Below, in pieces: positions 35,874-45,156 of a stretch of DNA of 64,000 nt. The number at the start of each line of letters is the position of its first letter. Position 1 is the first letter of the stretch. The DNA is from Bradyrhizobium sp. Leo170. GTDB lineage: Bacteria > Pseudomonadota > Alphaproteobacteria > Rhizobiales > Xanthobacteraceae. The notes under the pieces were generated by a model. It saw only the letters and a list, made by a program, of their open reading frames with translations, did no database searches and had not been told where the DNA came from. The position numbers and the translations under genes are program-made. Where the stretch lies: NCBI RefSeq assembly GCF_004296405.1, contig NZ_PSRR01000004.1:1-64000 (forward strand), in the 5' to 3' direction.

Positions 35874-38266
35874 TGTCGACACGCCAGTTCGGAGCGCGCG
35901 TCGAGCGCAATGTCGATCCCAAGCTGCTGCGGGGCGAGGGCGCCTTCGTCGACGACATTCCGCTGCCGGATGCGCTGCACGTCGCCTTCCTGCGCAGCCC
36001 GCATGGGCGGGCGCAGATCGTCTCCATCGACACGTCGGCGGCGAAGCGCCATCCGGGCGTTGCGGCGGTCTTTACGAGCGACGATATCGGCGCGCTCGAC
36101 GTCGAGATGCCGCTGTTGATTCCGCACCCTTCGATGAAGAATCCGAAGACCCAGCGTCCGCTGGCGCGGGGCGATGTCTATTATGTCGGGCAGACGGTGG
36201 CGATGGTGGTCGCGGTCGACCGCTATACCGCGGAAGATGCCGCAGCCCTGATCGAGGTCGAGTATGCGCCATTGTCGCTCGAGATGGATCTGGCGAAGGC
36301 GCTGACCGACGACGCGCCGCTTGTGCATGCCGACGTGCCGAACAATCTGGCGGCGCATTTCATCCAGACCAGCGGCGATCCGGACGACGCTTTTGCACGC
36401 GCTGAGCACGTCACCAAGATCACCGTGCAGGTCGACCGCTCGACAGCAGCGCCGATGGAATGCCGCGCGGTCGCGGCGCGCTGGGATGCGGTATCCGGTG
36501 AACTCACAGTATGGGACGGCACGCAGGCGCCGATCTCGGTGCGCGGCGGGCTTGCGTCCGTGTTCGAGCTCGATGAGGACAAGGTCCGCGTCATCGCCCC
36601 CGATGTGGGCGGCGGCTTCGGGCAGAAGGTGCTGCTGTTCTATCCCGACGAGCTCCTGGTACCGATGGCGGCGATGCGGCTTGGGCGCCCCGTGAAATAT
36701 ATCGAGGACCGCCGCGAGAATTTCCTGGGCTCCTCGCAGGAGCGGACCCAGATCCACACCATCGAGCTCGCCGCGCTCAGGACCGGAGAGGTGATTGGGC
36801 TGCGCGATTTCTTCCTGCACGACACCGGCGCCTTCATTCCCTATGGCATCGCCGTGGCGCAGGTCGCCTCCACCTCGATCGCGGGCCCGTACCGGATCCC
36901 CAACATCTTCGTGGAGTTCAAGGCGGTCTATACGCCGACCGTGCAGGTGACGCCCTATCGCGGCTGCGGCCGCCCACAGGCCTGCTTTGCCATCGAGCGC
37001 GCGATGGATCAGCTCGCCGAGGAACTCGGGCTCGACCGTTTCGAGATCCGTCGCCGCAACTTGATCGCCGAGAACCAGTTTCCCTATGAGCGCGACGGAT
37101 TGCTGTTTGCGGATGGGCTCAAGGTCACGCTCGACAGCGGCCAGTATGGCAAGGCGCTGGCGATGGCCGCGGCCGAGCTTGGCGCGGAGAATTTCGCCGC
37201 CGAGCAGGCGAAGGCGCGCGCCGAGGGACGCTATCTCGGGCTCGGGCTCGCCTGTTACGTCGAAGGCACCGGCCTCGGTCCCTACGAGGGAGGCCACGTC
37301 AAGATTCATCCGATCACCGGCAAGGTCTATGTCAACACCGGTCTCAGCACGCAGGGGCAGGGGCACGACACCGTGTTCGCGCAGATCGTCGCCGATCAGC
37401 TCGGTGTCAGCCCGCAGGACGTTATCGTGGTCGAGGGTGACACCAAGGCGTTCGACTGGGGTGTGGCGACCTTTGCGAGCCGCGCCGCCGTCGTCAGTGG
37501 CAACGCGATCCACAAGACCGCGCTCACTGTCCGCAAGAAGGTGATCGAAGCCGCCGCCAACATGCTCGATGTCGACCCTGACCAGATCGAGCTGCGCGAC
37601 TCTGCGGCGTGGGTGAAGGGCTCGAACCGCTTTGCGCCGCTGGCGGCGATCGCAACTGCGAGCAATCCCTTACGTTACGCTTTCAACAAGGCCGCGCAGG
37701 CGGCGACACAATTCGCGCCAGCGAGCAAGCATGATGGCCCGCCGCTTGCCGACGGCCAAGCGCCGGGACTTGAAGCCACCGACTATTACAGCCCGTCGCG
37801 ATCGACCTGGGCCTATGGTGTTCACGGCGCAATCATCGAAGTCGATCCCGGTCTGTGCACGGTGAAGATCAGGAAGTATGTCTGCATCCACGATTGCGGC
37901 AACATGATCAATCCGATGATCGTGGAGGGGCAGGTGCTCGGCGGCATCGCGCAGGGGATCGGCGGCGCGCTCTACGAGCATCTCGACTACCAGGCCGACG
38001 GTAATCTCGCCAATGCCAGCCTGATGGATTTCCTGGTGCCTTACGCGACCGAGATTCCCAACGTCTCGATCCTGCACCTGGAGACGCCGACGCCGCTCAA
38101 TCCGCTGGGCGTCAAGGGCGTCGGCGAAGCCGGCTGCATCGCGGTCGGCGCGGTCGTCGCCTCCGGCGTCGAGGACGCGCTGCGTCCATTTGGTGCGCTG
38201 AAATTCCACCAGGTGCCGCTCTCGCCGAACATGATCTCGCACGCGCTGGAGCAGGTCGGGTACTAA
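35873..38266 (+). CDS. Molybdenum hydroxylase large subunit (CoxL-type), first set
   Basis: A 797-residue molybdopterin-cytosine-dinucleotide-type subunit: DVGGGFGQK near 245, an active-site loop TPYRGCGRPQ, QGQGHDTVF and the catalytic Glu in KGVGEAGCI. The loop lacks the AYRCSFR sequence of true aerobic CO dehydrogenase, so it is not CO dehydrogenase. It should hydroxylate a carbon in a heterocycle or aldehyde. Neighbours (oxygenase, amidase, nucleoside-type importer) suggest an N-heterocyclic substrate. Confidence 0.92.
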   Translation: MSTRQFGARVERNVDPKLLRGEGAFVDDIPLPDALHVAFLRSPHGRAQIVSIDTSAAKRHPGVAAVFTSDDIGALDVEMPLLIPHPSMKNPKTQRPLARGDVYYVGQTVAMVVAVDRYTAEDAAALIEVEYAPLSLEMDLAKALTDDAPLVHADVPNNLAAHFIQTSGDPDDAFARAEHVTKITVQVDRSTAAPMECRAVAARWDAVSGELTVWDGTQAPISVRGGLASVFELDEDKVRVIAPDVGGGFGQKVLLFYPDELLVPMAAMRLGRPVKYIEDRRENFLGSSQERTQIHTIELAALRTGEVIGLRDFFLHDTGAFIPYGIAVAQVASTSIAGPYRIPNIFVEFKAVYTPTVQVTPYRGCGRPQACFAIERAMDQLAEELGLDRFEIRRRNLIAENQFPYERDGLLFADGLKVTLDSGQYGKALAMAAAELGAENFAAEQAKARAEGRYLGLGLACYVEGTGLGPYEGGHVKIHPITGKVYVNTGLSTQGQGHDTVFAQIVADQLGVSPQDVIVVEGDTKAFDWGVATFASRAAVVSGNAIHKTALTVRKKVIEAAANMLDVDPDQIELRDSAAWVKGSNRFAPLAAIATASNPLRYAFNKAAQAATQFAPASKHDGPPLADGQAPGLEATDYYSPSRSTWAYGVHGAIIEVDPGLCTVKIRKYVCIHDCGNMINPMIVEGQVLGGIAQGIGGALYEHLDYQADGNLANASLMDFLVPYATEIPNVSILHLETPTPLNPLGVKGVGEAGCIAVGAVVASGVEDALRPFGALKFHQVPLSPNMISHALEQVGY

Positions 38267-38280
38267 GCGGCTCCGCTATA

Positions 38281-38424
38281 TACCTCGCCCCGCTTGCAGG
38301 AGAGGTCGGATCGCATCGCAGATGCGATCCGGGTGAGGGGGAGTCTCCGCGCATCATGGTCCCACCGTCATCGCGGAACCAGCCCCTCACCCCGACTCTC
38401 TCCCCGCAAGGGCGGGGAGAGAGA
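38281..38424. repeat. Bradyrhizobium-type palindromic intergenic repeat
   Basis: The left part resembles CTCTCCCCGCTTGCGGGGAGAGGT-type elements, with GATGCGATCC repeated around it and GGGTGAGGGGGA; the right part has CCCCTCACCCCGA and CTCTCCCCGC followed by GCGGGGAGAG. I recall this composite repeat from many Bradyrhizobium intergenic regions. It sits between the convergent molybdenum-hydroxylase and ABC-importer operons and can form hairpins that end both transcripts. Confidence 0.65.
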
Positions 38425-38426
38425 AG

Positions 38427-39362
38427 TCACCGCCGCTCCTCGCGCACATGCGGCTGGCCGAGTGCGCCGGGCTCCTGCGTGATGCCGGAATCCTTGGTGC
38501 CGACCCAGATCATGACGGCGATGGTCGCGAGATACGGCGTCATCAGCATCAGATATTGCGGCACGCGGATGCCGGCCGCTGCGATTTGCGGGATCAGCGC
38601 CTCGATGCAGCCGAACAGAAGCGCGCCGGCGAGTGCGGGCCACGGCGCCCAGCGCGCGAACACGACCAGCGCCACCGCGATCCAGCCGCGGCCGCCGGTC
38701 ATCCCGGTCACCCATAGCTTGACGCTGACGACCGAGATGTAGCCGCCGGCCAAGCCGATCAGCGAGGAGCCGGCGACGATCGCGAAGATCCGATGCAAGG
38801 TGACGCTGACGCCGGCGGCGTCCGCGGCGCCCGGGTTCTCGCCGACCGAGCGGATCCGCAATCCGAGCATCGTGCGGAACAGCAGAAAGTTGACAGCGAA
38901 GAAGATCAGGATGGTGAGATAGACGATCGGATCCTGCTGGAACAAGATGCGCCCGATCCCGGGGATTTCCGACAGCGGCCAGATCTTCAGCGGCGCAAGG
39001 CCCGTCAGTTGCTTGTTCTGCCATTTCGCCAGCGTGCCGACGAGGCCGGTAAAGCCTTGGCAGAAGAACACCACCGACAGTCCCGCGATCACCTGGTTGA
39101 TGCGCAGCACCACCACCAGCACCGCAAACAAGAGCGAGACCGCGCTCGCCGCCACCATCGCGGCGACGAGCGCCACCGCCGGATAGCCGCCGAGCGCGAG
39201 GCAGGCGCCCGCGCCCGCGAGCGCGCCGACCAGCATCAAGCCTTCCGCGGTGAGGTTCAATACGCCGGAACGTTCGGCGATGATCAGGCCGAGCGCCGCA
39301 AGCGCGTAAGGTACCGCGGTGACGGGAGCGTTGGCCAGCCAGTTGACGAGGAAATCGATCAC
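38427..39362 (-). CDS. ABC transporter permease, nucleoside/BMP type (second permease)
   Basis: A 311-residue membrane protein with about eight to nine hydrophobic segments, the N-terminal YALAALGLIIAERSGVLNL and LGLRIRSVGENPGAADAAGV (cytoplasmic coupling loop), as in the RbsC/YufQ type. It is the last gene of an importer operon read leftwards. Would form a heterodimeric channel with the permease at 39373. Confidence 0.88.
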   Translation of the reverse strand: MIDFLVNWLANAPVTAVPYALAALGLIIAERSGVLNLTAEGLMLVGALAGAGACLALGGYPAVALVAAMVAASAVSLLFAVLVVVLRINQVIAGLSVVFFCQGFTGLVGTLAKWQNKQLTGLAPLKIWPLSEIPGIGRILFQQDPIVYLTILIFFAVNFLLFRTMLGLRIRSVGENPGAADAAGVSVTLHRIFAIVAGSSLIGLAGGYISVVSVKLWVTGMTGGRGWIAVALVVFARWAPWPALAGALLFGCIEALIPQIAAAGIRVPQYLMLMTPYLATIAVMIWVGTKDSGITQEPGALGQPHVREERR

Positions 39363-39372
39363 AGCTGTCCTC

Positions 39373-40470
39373 TCAACGTATCCACCTGATGCGGTGACGG
39401 ATCAGGAATTCCGACGACGCAACCGTCATGACGATGATCGCTTCGATCATCTGCACCATGGTGAAGGGGATCTGGTAGAATACCTGCAGCGTTTGGCCGG
39501 TGATGAAGAGCACCGCGATCAGGAAACCGACGATTGCGACCACGATCGGATCATTGCGCGACAGGAAGGCGATCAGCACGCCGGAGAACACGTAGCCATT
39601 GGCGAAGGATTGCGTGAGCCGGCCTTCCTGGCTGGCGACATTGACGAAGCCGCCGAGCCCCGAGCAGGCGCCGGAGATCGCGATGATCCAGATCGTCGCC
39701 GTCTGCACGGGCACGCCAACGACTTTCGCCATGCGCGGATTGGCGCTGATGAAGCGGGTGTAGAAGCCGATGCGGCTGAGATGGATCATCCAGCCGGCTG
39801 CGAGCACGCCGCCGAGCGCGATCAACAGACCGGTGTTGACGCCATAGCCGATATCGGTCAGCCGCTCGAAGGGACGAAAGGGCGTGGACTGCGGGAACGC
39901 GGTCTTGGAGTCCTGCCAGGCGCCGTAGAGCAGGTGGAACAGGAAATACATCGCCACGTAATTCAGGAGCAATGTCGCGATGATCTCGTTGACCCGGAAG
40001 CGCAGCTTCAGGAACACGACTAGCAGCACCCAGAGCGCGCCGCCGAGTGCTGCGGCCATTCCCATCAGGATCAGCCGCGTGGCCGGCGGGCCGATGTCAT
40101 AGATCGAGATCGCGGCGGCAAAGATGCCGCCGAAGACCATCTGGCCCTCGATGCCGAGATTCCAGAAGCCGATGCGGAAGGCGAGGCTTGCGCCCAAGCC
40201 GACCAGGATCAGCGGCGCGGCCTGGATCAGCACGCCGCGCAGGTTCTCCGCGGTCAGCACGCCCGCAAGCTCGCTGGCGAGCGTCAAGGGTGGGATGCCG
40301 GCCACCGCGAGGATCGCGACCGAAATCGCAAGGCCGAGGATCAGCGACGATCCGACGAACACCGCCTGTTTCCATGCCGGCAGGTTCTGGCGCACGTCGA
40401 GCGTGAGGCGGCCGAAGCCGCGCGAGGTTACGGGGGTCAATGGTTCGGCTCGGCGCGAGATGTCATGCAT
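39373..40470 (-). CDS. ABC transporter permease, nucleoside/BMP type (first permease)
   Basis: A 365-residue inner-membrane permease with a hydrophobic core from residue about 38 onward. Contains IGFWNLGIEGQMVFGGIFAA and, in the coupling loop, RFISANPRMAKVVGVPVQ. It overlaps the ATPase gene by eight bases and is followed by the second permease after ten. Same operon. Confidence 0.88.
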   Translation of the reverse strand: MHDISRRAEPLTPVTSRGFGRLTLDVRQNLPAWKQAVFVGSSLILGLAISVAILAVAGIPPLTLASELAGVLTAENLRGVLIQAAPLILVGLGASLAFRIGFWNLGIEGQMVFGGIFAAAISIYDIGPPATRLILMGMAAALGGALWVLLVVFLKLRFRVNEIIATLLLNYVAMYFLFHLLYGAWQDSKTAFPQSTPFRPFERLTDIGYGVNTGLLIALGGVLAAGWMIHLSRIGFYTRFISANPRMAKVVGVPVQTATIWIIAISGACSGLGGFVNVASQEGRLTQSFANGYVFSGVLIAFLSRNDPIVVAIVGFLIAVLFITGQTLQVFYQIPFTMVQMIEAIIVMTVASSEFLIRHRIRWIR

Positions 40471-41965
40471 GGTCGACCATGGCGCGGCCGATCGCCTGGC
40501 GGTCCGCAGGGCGTTCGAATTCGGCGACGATCGCGCCGCGGGTCATCACGCCGATGCGGTCGGACAGGCTCAGGATCTCGTCGAGGTCCTCGCTGATCAG
40601 GACGATGGCGGCGCCGCGCTCACGCGCTGCGATCAGGCGTTGATGCACTGCGGCACAAGCGCGCGCATCGAGACCGCGGCTCGGGCTGTGCGCGACCACG
40701 ACGTCCGGCTCGCGGCTGAACTCGCGGGCGATGACGAGCTTCTGCGCGTTGCCGCCGGACAAGAGTGAAGCCTTCTGCTTGACGCTGCGCACGCCCTGCA
40801 CGTCGTAATCCTTCACTGCCGCGATGGCGTCGCGGCGCATCGCTGTGCGATCGAGCCTGACAATGCTGCCGTAGCGCCCGGAGCGGATCTGCGCCACCGC
40901 AAGATTGTCCTGTATCGGCAGGCTGCCGGCGAGCGCGTAGGCGTAGCGGTCGGCGGGGATCGCGGCGATCGCAGCTTCCCGCCGCTTGGTCGGGCCGGCA
41001 TGGCTGATGTCGCCGGCGCCATCCACCCAGATCTCGCCGGTGGAGGGCTCGATCGCGCCGATCAGCGCTTCCGCAAGCTCGGCCTGGCCATTGCCGCTGA
41101 CGCCGGCGATGCCATAGATCTCTCCGGCGCGCACAAAGAAGCTAGTGTTATTGAGCATGGTCCGGCCGTCGGCGCGCGTATAGGTGAGGGCGCCGACATT
41201 GAGCCGCGTTGGCCCGCCCTGGTGTGGCGTCCGCTCCGGCAGAGCCGAGGTCTGGCCGACGGTGAGCTCGGTCAATTCTTCCGCGGTCGATTGCCTGGGA
41301 TCGAGGGTGGCCACCGTCTTGCCGCCGCGCATGATGGTCACGACATCGGCGTAGCGCTTCACGTCCTGCAGCTTGTGCGTCACCAGCACGACCGCCGTGC
41401 CGGATCGCGCCAATCGCTGCACGATCTCGAGCAGGCCGATGGCTTCGGCGTCGGTCAGCACTGCGGTCGGCTCGTCGAGGATCAGGATCCTGGCGCCGCC
41501 GACCAGCACCTTGACGATCTCGGCCTGCTGCTGCTCGGCCACCGTCATGCTGTCGATGCGGCGATCGGGATCGATGGAGAATTTGAGCGCATCGACCTGC
41601 TTCTTGATCGCGTCGCGGATGTCGCGCAGGCCGGAAGCGAAATGCGGTTGCGGATTGGCGAGCAATACGTTCTCGGCCACGGTGAAAGGTCTTACCAGCT
41701 TGAAGTGTTGGTGCACCATGCCGATCCCGTGAGAGCGGGCCGAGGCAGGTCCGCTCAGCGAGATCGGTGCACCATTGATGGAGATCGATCCGGCATCCGG
41801 CGCGTAGAGACCGGCGGCGACATTCATCAGCGACGATTTGCCGGCGCCGTTTTCGCCGAGCAGGGCATGGACTTCGCCGGAGCGGCTCTCGAAGGACGCG
41901 CCATCGAGAGCCAGAGCCCCGTCAAAGGATTTCCTGATCCCGGCAAGTTGCAGGGCCGAATTCAT
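40463..41965 (-). CDS. ABC transporter ATPase with two nucleotide-binding domains (nucleoside/sugar type)
   Basis: A 500-residue double ATPase. First domain: Walker A LLGENGAGKSSL, Q-loop, signature VAEQQQAEIVKVL and Walker B ILILDEPTAVL. Second domain: degenerate P-loop GIAGVSGNGQAELAEAL and signature-like LLSGGNAQKLVIAR. This matches the RbsA/YufO type in which only one site is fully catalytic. It powers import with the two permeases. Confidence 0.92.
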   Translation of the reverse strand: MNSALQLAGIRKSFDGALALDGASFESRSGEVHALLGENGAGKSSLMNVAAGLYAPDAGSISINGAPISLSGPASARSHGIGMVHQHFKLVRPFTVAENVLLANPQPHFASGLRDIRDAIKKQVDALKFSIDPDRRIDSMTVAEQQQAEIVKVLVGGARILILDEPTAVLTDAEAIGLLEIVQRLARSGTAVVLVTHKLQDVKRYADVVTIMRGGKTVATLDPRQSTAEELTELTVGQTSALPERTPHQGGPTRLNVGALTYTRADGRTMLNNTSFFVRAGEIYGIAGVSGNGQAELAEALIGAIEPSTGEIWVDGAGDISHAGPTKRREAAIAAIPADRYAYALAGSLPIQDNLAVAQIRSGRYGSIVRLDRTAMRRDAIAAVKDYDVQGVRSVKQKASLLSGGNAQKLVIAREFSREPDVVVAHSPSRGLDARACAAVHQRLIAARERGAAIVLISEDLDEILSLSDRIGVMTRGAIVAEFERPADRQAIGRAMVDHA

Positions 41966-41981
41966 CAGAAGCTATGCTCGC

Positions 41982-43064
41982 CTATTTCTGGGTGATGACA
42001 CCAGGCACGAACCAGTCCATCTTCCAGAAGCCGGCATCGTCGAGCGACTTGCCTTCGGCGACGCGGACGGTACCGGCGGTGTCCTTGATCGGACCGGCGA
42101 AGATCTGCTTGCCGGCGATGATGGCGTCGCGCTCGGCCATCACCTTGTCGACGACCTCCTTCGGCACCACGCTGTTGCAGCAGGCGATGTCGGTGCCACC
42201 ATCCTTGATGCCGGGGAAGGCGCCATAAGGATTGGGCTCCCAATTGCCTGCCGCGATTTTCTTCAGTTCGGGCCCGAGGAATTTTTCCCAGGTCCAGGCC
42301 GATGAGCACAGCGTTGCCTTCGGCGCGAACTCGCGCAGGTCGCGATGGTGGCCGGTGCCGTAGATGCCGCGCTCCTGCGCCACGATCTGAGGGGTGGGGG
42401 TGTCGACATGCTGGCCGATCACGTCGATACCCTGGTCGGCCATGGCCTGCGCCGCGGCGCGTTCCTTGACCGGATCGTTCCAGGCACCGGTGAAGATCAC
42501 GGTCACCGTGGCCTTCGGATTCATCTTCTGCGCGCCTAATTCATAGGCATTGATGGTCCAGTTCACCGGGCCGATCGGATGCGCGGCGACGAATCCGAGC
42601 TTGCCGGACTTCGACATCGCGCCCGCGATCATGCCGCAGAGATACTGGCTCTCATAGGTGCGGCCGTAGAAGGATTCGAGGTTCGGGCCGTTGGTGGTGC
42701 CGGAGCCGTTGAGGAACGCGACCTTCGGATATTTCTGCGACAGCTCCTTGAACGTGTCGGAATAGCCGAATGCGGTGCCGATGATCACGTTGTAGCCGCG
42801 CTGGATGAAGCGCTCCGCGGCCGGCGTGATCTGTCCCGCAACCTCAGGCACATTTTCGACGAAGGGAATCTGCATGCCGACTTCCTTCTCGATCTTCGGG
42901 CGCGCCTCGTCATAGGCCTGCGTCCAGCCGCCGTCGGTCTTGTCGGCGAAATAGAGGAACGCGATCTTGGCCGGCGCCGGGAGTGTGAACCCGGCGGCAT
43001 AGGCGGCTGCCGCGCCGCCTATCAGGGCAACGGCAAGAACAGGAATTGTAGTCCAGCGCATCAC
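41982..43064 (-). CDS. BMP-family ABC transporter substrate-binding protein
   Basis: A 360-residue lipoprotein-like or periplasmic protein with a signal peptide ending in AAAAYAAG, then IAFLYFADKTDGGWTQAYDE, typical of the BMP/PnrA family, which binds nucleosides and related purines. Also RTYESQYLCGMIAGAMS and DVIGQHVDTPTPQ. It is the first gene of the importer operon, divergent from the amidase gene. The family suggests that a purine-, pyrimidine- or nucleoside-like compound is taken up. Confidence 0.9.
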   Translation of the reverse strand: MMRWTTIPVLAVALIGGAAAAYAAGFTLPAPAKIAFLYFADKTDGGWTQAYDEARPKIEKEVGMQIPFVENVPEVAGQITPAAERFIQRGYNVIIGTAFGYSDTFKELSQKYPKVAFLNGSGTTNGPNLESFYGRTYESQYLCGMIAGAMSKSGKLGFVAAHPIGPVNWTINAYELGAQKMNPKATVTVIFTGAWNDPVKERAAAQAMADQGIDVIGQHVDTPTPQIVAQERGIYGTGHHRDLREFAPKATLCSSAWTWEKFLGPELKKIAAGNWEPNPYGAFPGIKDGGTDIACCNSVVPKEVVDKVMAERDAIIAGKQIFAGPIKDTAGTVRVAEGKSLDDAGFWKMDWFVPGVITQK

Positions 43065-43459
43065 GCAGATCCTCTCGATGTGCGAAAATTTGTCGACCGT
43101 TCAGGACGGGTTCCGAAAAAATCTTCGCATTGTTGGAAAAAATAGCACGCCAATTGTTTAGTCACCGTCGAGCCAATCGATGAGCAGTCCCCTTGCATCC
43201 TTGTCGTCGCGCGACGCGTGCGGTAGCGCGCAGGAATGAGCGAAGCGAGCTTGCGTTCGGCTCGCACATTCCATTGTGTTGCCCGGCGGCATCCGGTCGC
43301 GCGCAAGGCGCAAACGAAAATTGATGTGTGATTGATGTTGACGCGCGTTTGCGCGAGCGCCTCCTCGCGGCTTGAATATTGCTTGGCGGCCGCCGATGCG
43401 CTGTGATCGATGCGTGCATTGGCGCGGAACGGCAAACTGCTTCGGCGATAGGAGGCGTG
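43065..43459. other. Divergent promoter region, no gene
   Basis: A 395-base interval between the importer operon (leftward) and the amidase gene (rightward). It holds an AT-rich stretch near 43095-43160 on the importer side and GGAGG just before the amidase start. No gene and no clear palindrome of more than eight bases found by eye. A shared regulator site is likely but not identified. Confidence 0.45.
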
Positions 43460-44134
43460 ATGAAGGCTTATGTGTATGGTGCGAAGCGCGAGCTGTCGCA
43501 GGGGTTCGAGGATTTCACGCAGGCCTCGCGGACCGCGATCATCTCCGTCGACATGCACCAGGGACATCTGGCCGATACGCCGGATTGTCCTTGTCCCGCG
43601 CCGCGCGCGCGAGAGATCGTCGCGCCGATCGATCAGTTCCATGCCGCGGCGCGCGCGATCGGCGTGCCGGTGATCCACGTCAAATCGGTGCTGCGCAAGG
43701 GCGGGGTCGACGACATCGCCGGCATTCCCTCGGCGTGGCGGCGCACCTTTCCGCTCTATGTCGGCGCGATCCCCAACTCCGATGCGCATGCGATCGAAGG
43801 TTCGCGCTGGACCGAATTCGTCACCCATGTGGAGCCGCAGGACCTGATCGTCGCCGGCAAGAAGCGGCTGTCGCCGTTCTTCGCTACCGATCTCGATTTT
43901 CTGCTGCGGCAGATGAAAGTGCGCACCGTGGTGCTCGACGGCGGCATGACCGATTGCTGTATCCTCAACGCGGCGTTCGATGCCAGCAATCTCAGCTATC
44001 GCGTCGTTGTCTTGCGCGATCTGGTGCGCGGCACCAATGAGGAGATGGAAGATGCCGCGCTCAAGATGGTGTCGCTGCATCTTGGCATCGTGACCGACGC
44101 CGCCGACCTGCTTGCGGAATGGCGCGGCCGTTGA
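43460..44134 (+). CDS. Isochorismatase-like cysteine hydrolase (amidase)
   Basis: A 224-residue protein of the family that includes nicotinamidase, maleamate amidohydrolase and ureidoacrylate hydrolase. Catalytic residues: Asp in IISVDMHQGHLAD, Lys in AGKKRLSPFFATDL, and Cys in VLDGGMTDCCILNAAFDA. GGAGG lies just before ATG 43460. It would cleave an amide or carbamoyl group, a typical late step in N-heterocycle breakdown. Confidence 0.88.
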   Translation: MKAYVYGAKRELSQGFEDFTQASRTAIISVDMHQGHLADTPDCPCPAPRAREIVAPIDQFHAAARAIGVPVIHVKSVLRKGGVDDIAGIPSAWRRTFPLYVGAIPNSDAHAIEGSRWTEFVTHVEPQDLIVAGKKRLSPFFATDLDFLLRQMKVRTVVLDGGMTDCCILNAAFDASNLSYRVVVLRDLVRGTNEEMEDAALKMVSLHLGIVTDAADLLAEWRGR

Positions 44135-44162
44135 GCTGAAACCGCGCGGTGCATCAGGAGAA

Positions 44163-44198
44163 GCAAAAGCGCGGCCGCCGGCCGCTCTGCGCTTTTGC
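44163..44198. terminator. Terminator-like stem after the amidase gene
   Basis: GCAAAAGCGC (44163-44172) and GCGCTTTTGC (44189-44198) form a perfect 10-bp stem around a GC-rich loop. It lies 29 bases after the amidase stop and separates it from the next operon. Confidence 0.6.
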
Positions 44199-44301
44199 CC
44201 CTCGGCCCTGGCCCAACCCATGCAGACTCACCGTCCCGAACAGTAGACACCGCAATGAGGTCATGTTAATCAGACTAAATAAAATTGAGCAAGGTTGAAA
44301 T

Positions 44302-45156
44302 GTGAAGGCTGCAGCGTTCGACTATCTCAGGCCAGCCGGTCTCGGCGAAGCGCTCGCGCTGCTCGCGACACACAAGGACGATTGCAAGATCCTGGCGGGC
44401 GGCCAGAGCCTGGTTCCGGCGATGAATTTCCGCCTGGCGCGGCCCGCTATCCTCATCGATATCAACGACCTCGACGAACTGGATTACCTGCGCGCGGACG
44501 CCGATCAGTTGAAGATCGGTGCGCTGACGCGGCACGCCGCGTTCCATCGGCCGGTGGTCGAGGGGCCGCTCGGCACGCTCTTGGCGAAGGTCGTGCGCCA
44601 CATTGCGCATTATCCGATCCGCCAGCGCGGCACCTTCGCGGGAAGCCTGTCGCACGCCGATCCCGCCTCGGAATGGTGCCTGGTCGCGACCACCCTTCGC
44701 GCCGAAATGGTTGCGAAGAGCGCGCGCGGCGAACGGGTGATCGCAGCAAGCGATTTCTTCCACGGCACGTTCACGACCGCGCTCGAACCTGACGAAATCC
44801 TGGCCGAAATCCGCCTACCGCTGATGACGCCGGATTGGCGCGTGGGCTTCTACGAATTCTCGCGGCGCGCCGGCGACTTTGCCTTGGGGATGGCGGTGGC
44901 GGCGACAAGGGTTGAAGACGGCACGATCCGCGAGGCCCGGCTGGCTGTCGGCGGTGTCGCCGATCGCGCGATCCGCCTTGGGCTGCTGGAAGATCAGCTT
45001 GTTGGGAAGCCTGCGTCGCTTGCGATCATCGATGCCATCGCCCGCGAGGCGCGTGGCATGATCGAACCGAACGGAGACATCCATGCCTCGCCCGAGTATC
45101 GGCGCGATCTGATCGCCGCTTCCGTCAAGCGCGCATTGACCGAGGCGCTGGCATGA
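44302..45156 (+). CDS. Molybdenum hydroxylase FAD subunit (CoxM-type), second set
   Basis: A 284-residue FAD subunit starting with GTG at 44302. LAGGQSLVPAMNFRL and RQRGTFAGSLSHADPASE are the FAD-binding motifs. Overlaps the large subunit gene by four bases (ATGA). It is the only FAD subunit for two large subunits in this operon. Confidence 0.9.
   Translation: MKAAAFDYLRPAGLGEALALLATHKDDCKILAGGQSLVPAMNFRLARPAILIDINDLDELDYLRADADQLKIGALTRHAAFHRPVVEGPLGTLLAKVVRHIAHYPIRQRGTFAGSLSHADPASEWCLVATTLRAEMVAKSARGERVIAASDFFHGTFTTALEPDEILAEIRLPLMTPDWRVGFYEFSRRAGDFALGMAVAATRVEDGTIREARLAVGGVADRAIRLGLLEDQLVGKPASLAIIDAIAREARGMIEPNGDIHASPEYRRDLIAASVKRALTEALA

Noticed and set aside
35816..37513. A 565-residue minus-strand frame
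   Set aside because: Antisense to the molybdenum hydroxylase genes; composition is the mirror of GC-rich codons and no domain is seen.
35873..38266. Aerobic CO dehydrogenase
   Set aside because: The active-site loop is YRGCGRPQ, not the AYRCSFR of true CoxL; the same holds for the two other large subunits.
43061..44221. A 386-residue minus-strand frame
   Set aside because: Antisense to the amidase, whose catalytic residues are clear.
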